NCBI RefSeq assembly: GCF_019695415.1
Contig: NZ_JAIFKJ010000535.1
Coordinates: 1-12,569, forward strand
Reading direction: 5' to 3'
DNA from: Thiohalocapsa sp.
GTDB lineage: Bacteria; Pseudomonadota; Gammaproteobacteria; Chromatiales; Chromatiaceae
DNA length: 12,569 bases
The notes under the pieces were generated by a model. The model searched no databases and had not been told where the DNA came from. It saw only the letters and a program-made list of their open reading frames with translations. Shown piece after piece: positions 12,559 through 12,569 of this stretch (its first letter is position 1; each line of letters begins with the position of its first letter). The translations under genes were made by a program, and so were the position numbers.

Positions 12559-12569
12559 GCCCCCGGAGC

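Overview
This is a 12.6 kb piece of a high-GC chromosome. It most likely comes from a gammaproteobacterium of the Chromatiales/Ectothiorhodospiraceae kind. That placement is an inference from strong G/C third-position bias, full-length hrpB, an mltD-like gene divergent from a YafS-like methyltransferase plus rnhA, and a YajR-like transporter directly upstream of ssb. No rRNA, tRNA, CRISPR array, transposase or integrase was seen.

Layout. 1-1792 (minus): a metal-efflux operon. A small exported Cys-containing protein is followed by a CusB-type RND adaptor that runs off the left edge; the pump gene presumably lies beyond it. An 81-base spacer packed with palindromes separates the two genes. About 1883-2010: a cluster of three REP-like units just 3' of a TSUP (TauE/SafE) permease (minus, 2014-2817). 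2825-3520 (plus): a HAD-family phosphatase, divergent from the permease with only 7 bases between the starts. 3625-4798 (minus): a two-gene lipoprotein unit, a double-VOC lipoprotein followed by a tiny lipoprotein with a twin-Arg leader. 4799-5137: no recognisable gene. 5138-8965 (minus): an MltD-like lytic transglycosylase followed by the HrpB helicase. 9144-10368 (plus): a methyltransferase overlapping RNase HI (rnhA). 10607-12558 (plus): a YajR-like MFS transporter followed by single-strand DNA-binding protein (ssb).

The right half is mostly conserved housekeeping (envelope turnover, RNA/DNA metabolism); the left half is more accessory (metal efflux, exported lipoproteins, REP elements). 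No wholly new multi-gene system is evident. The best leads are a G-saturated patch inside hrpB that looks like a sequencing artefact or hypermutated linker, a possible frameshifted LysM remnant between mltD and hrpB, the structured spacer in the metal-efflux operon, and the VOC-lipoprotein/Tat-like mini-lipoprotein pair.
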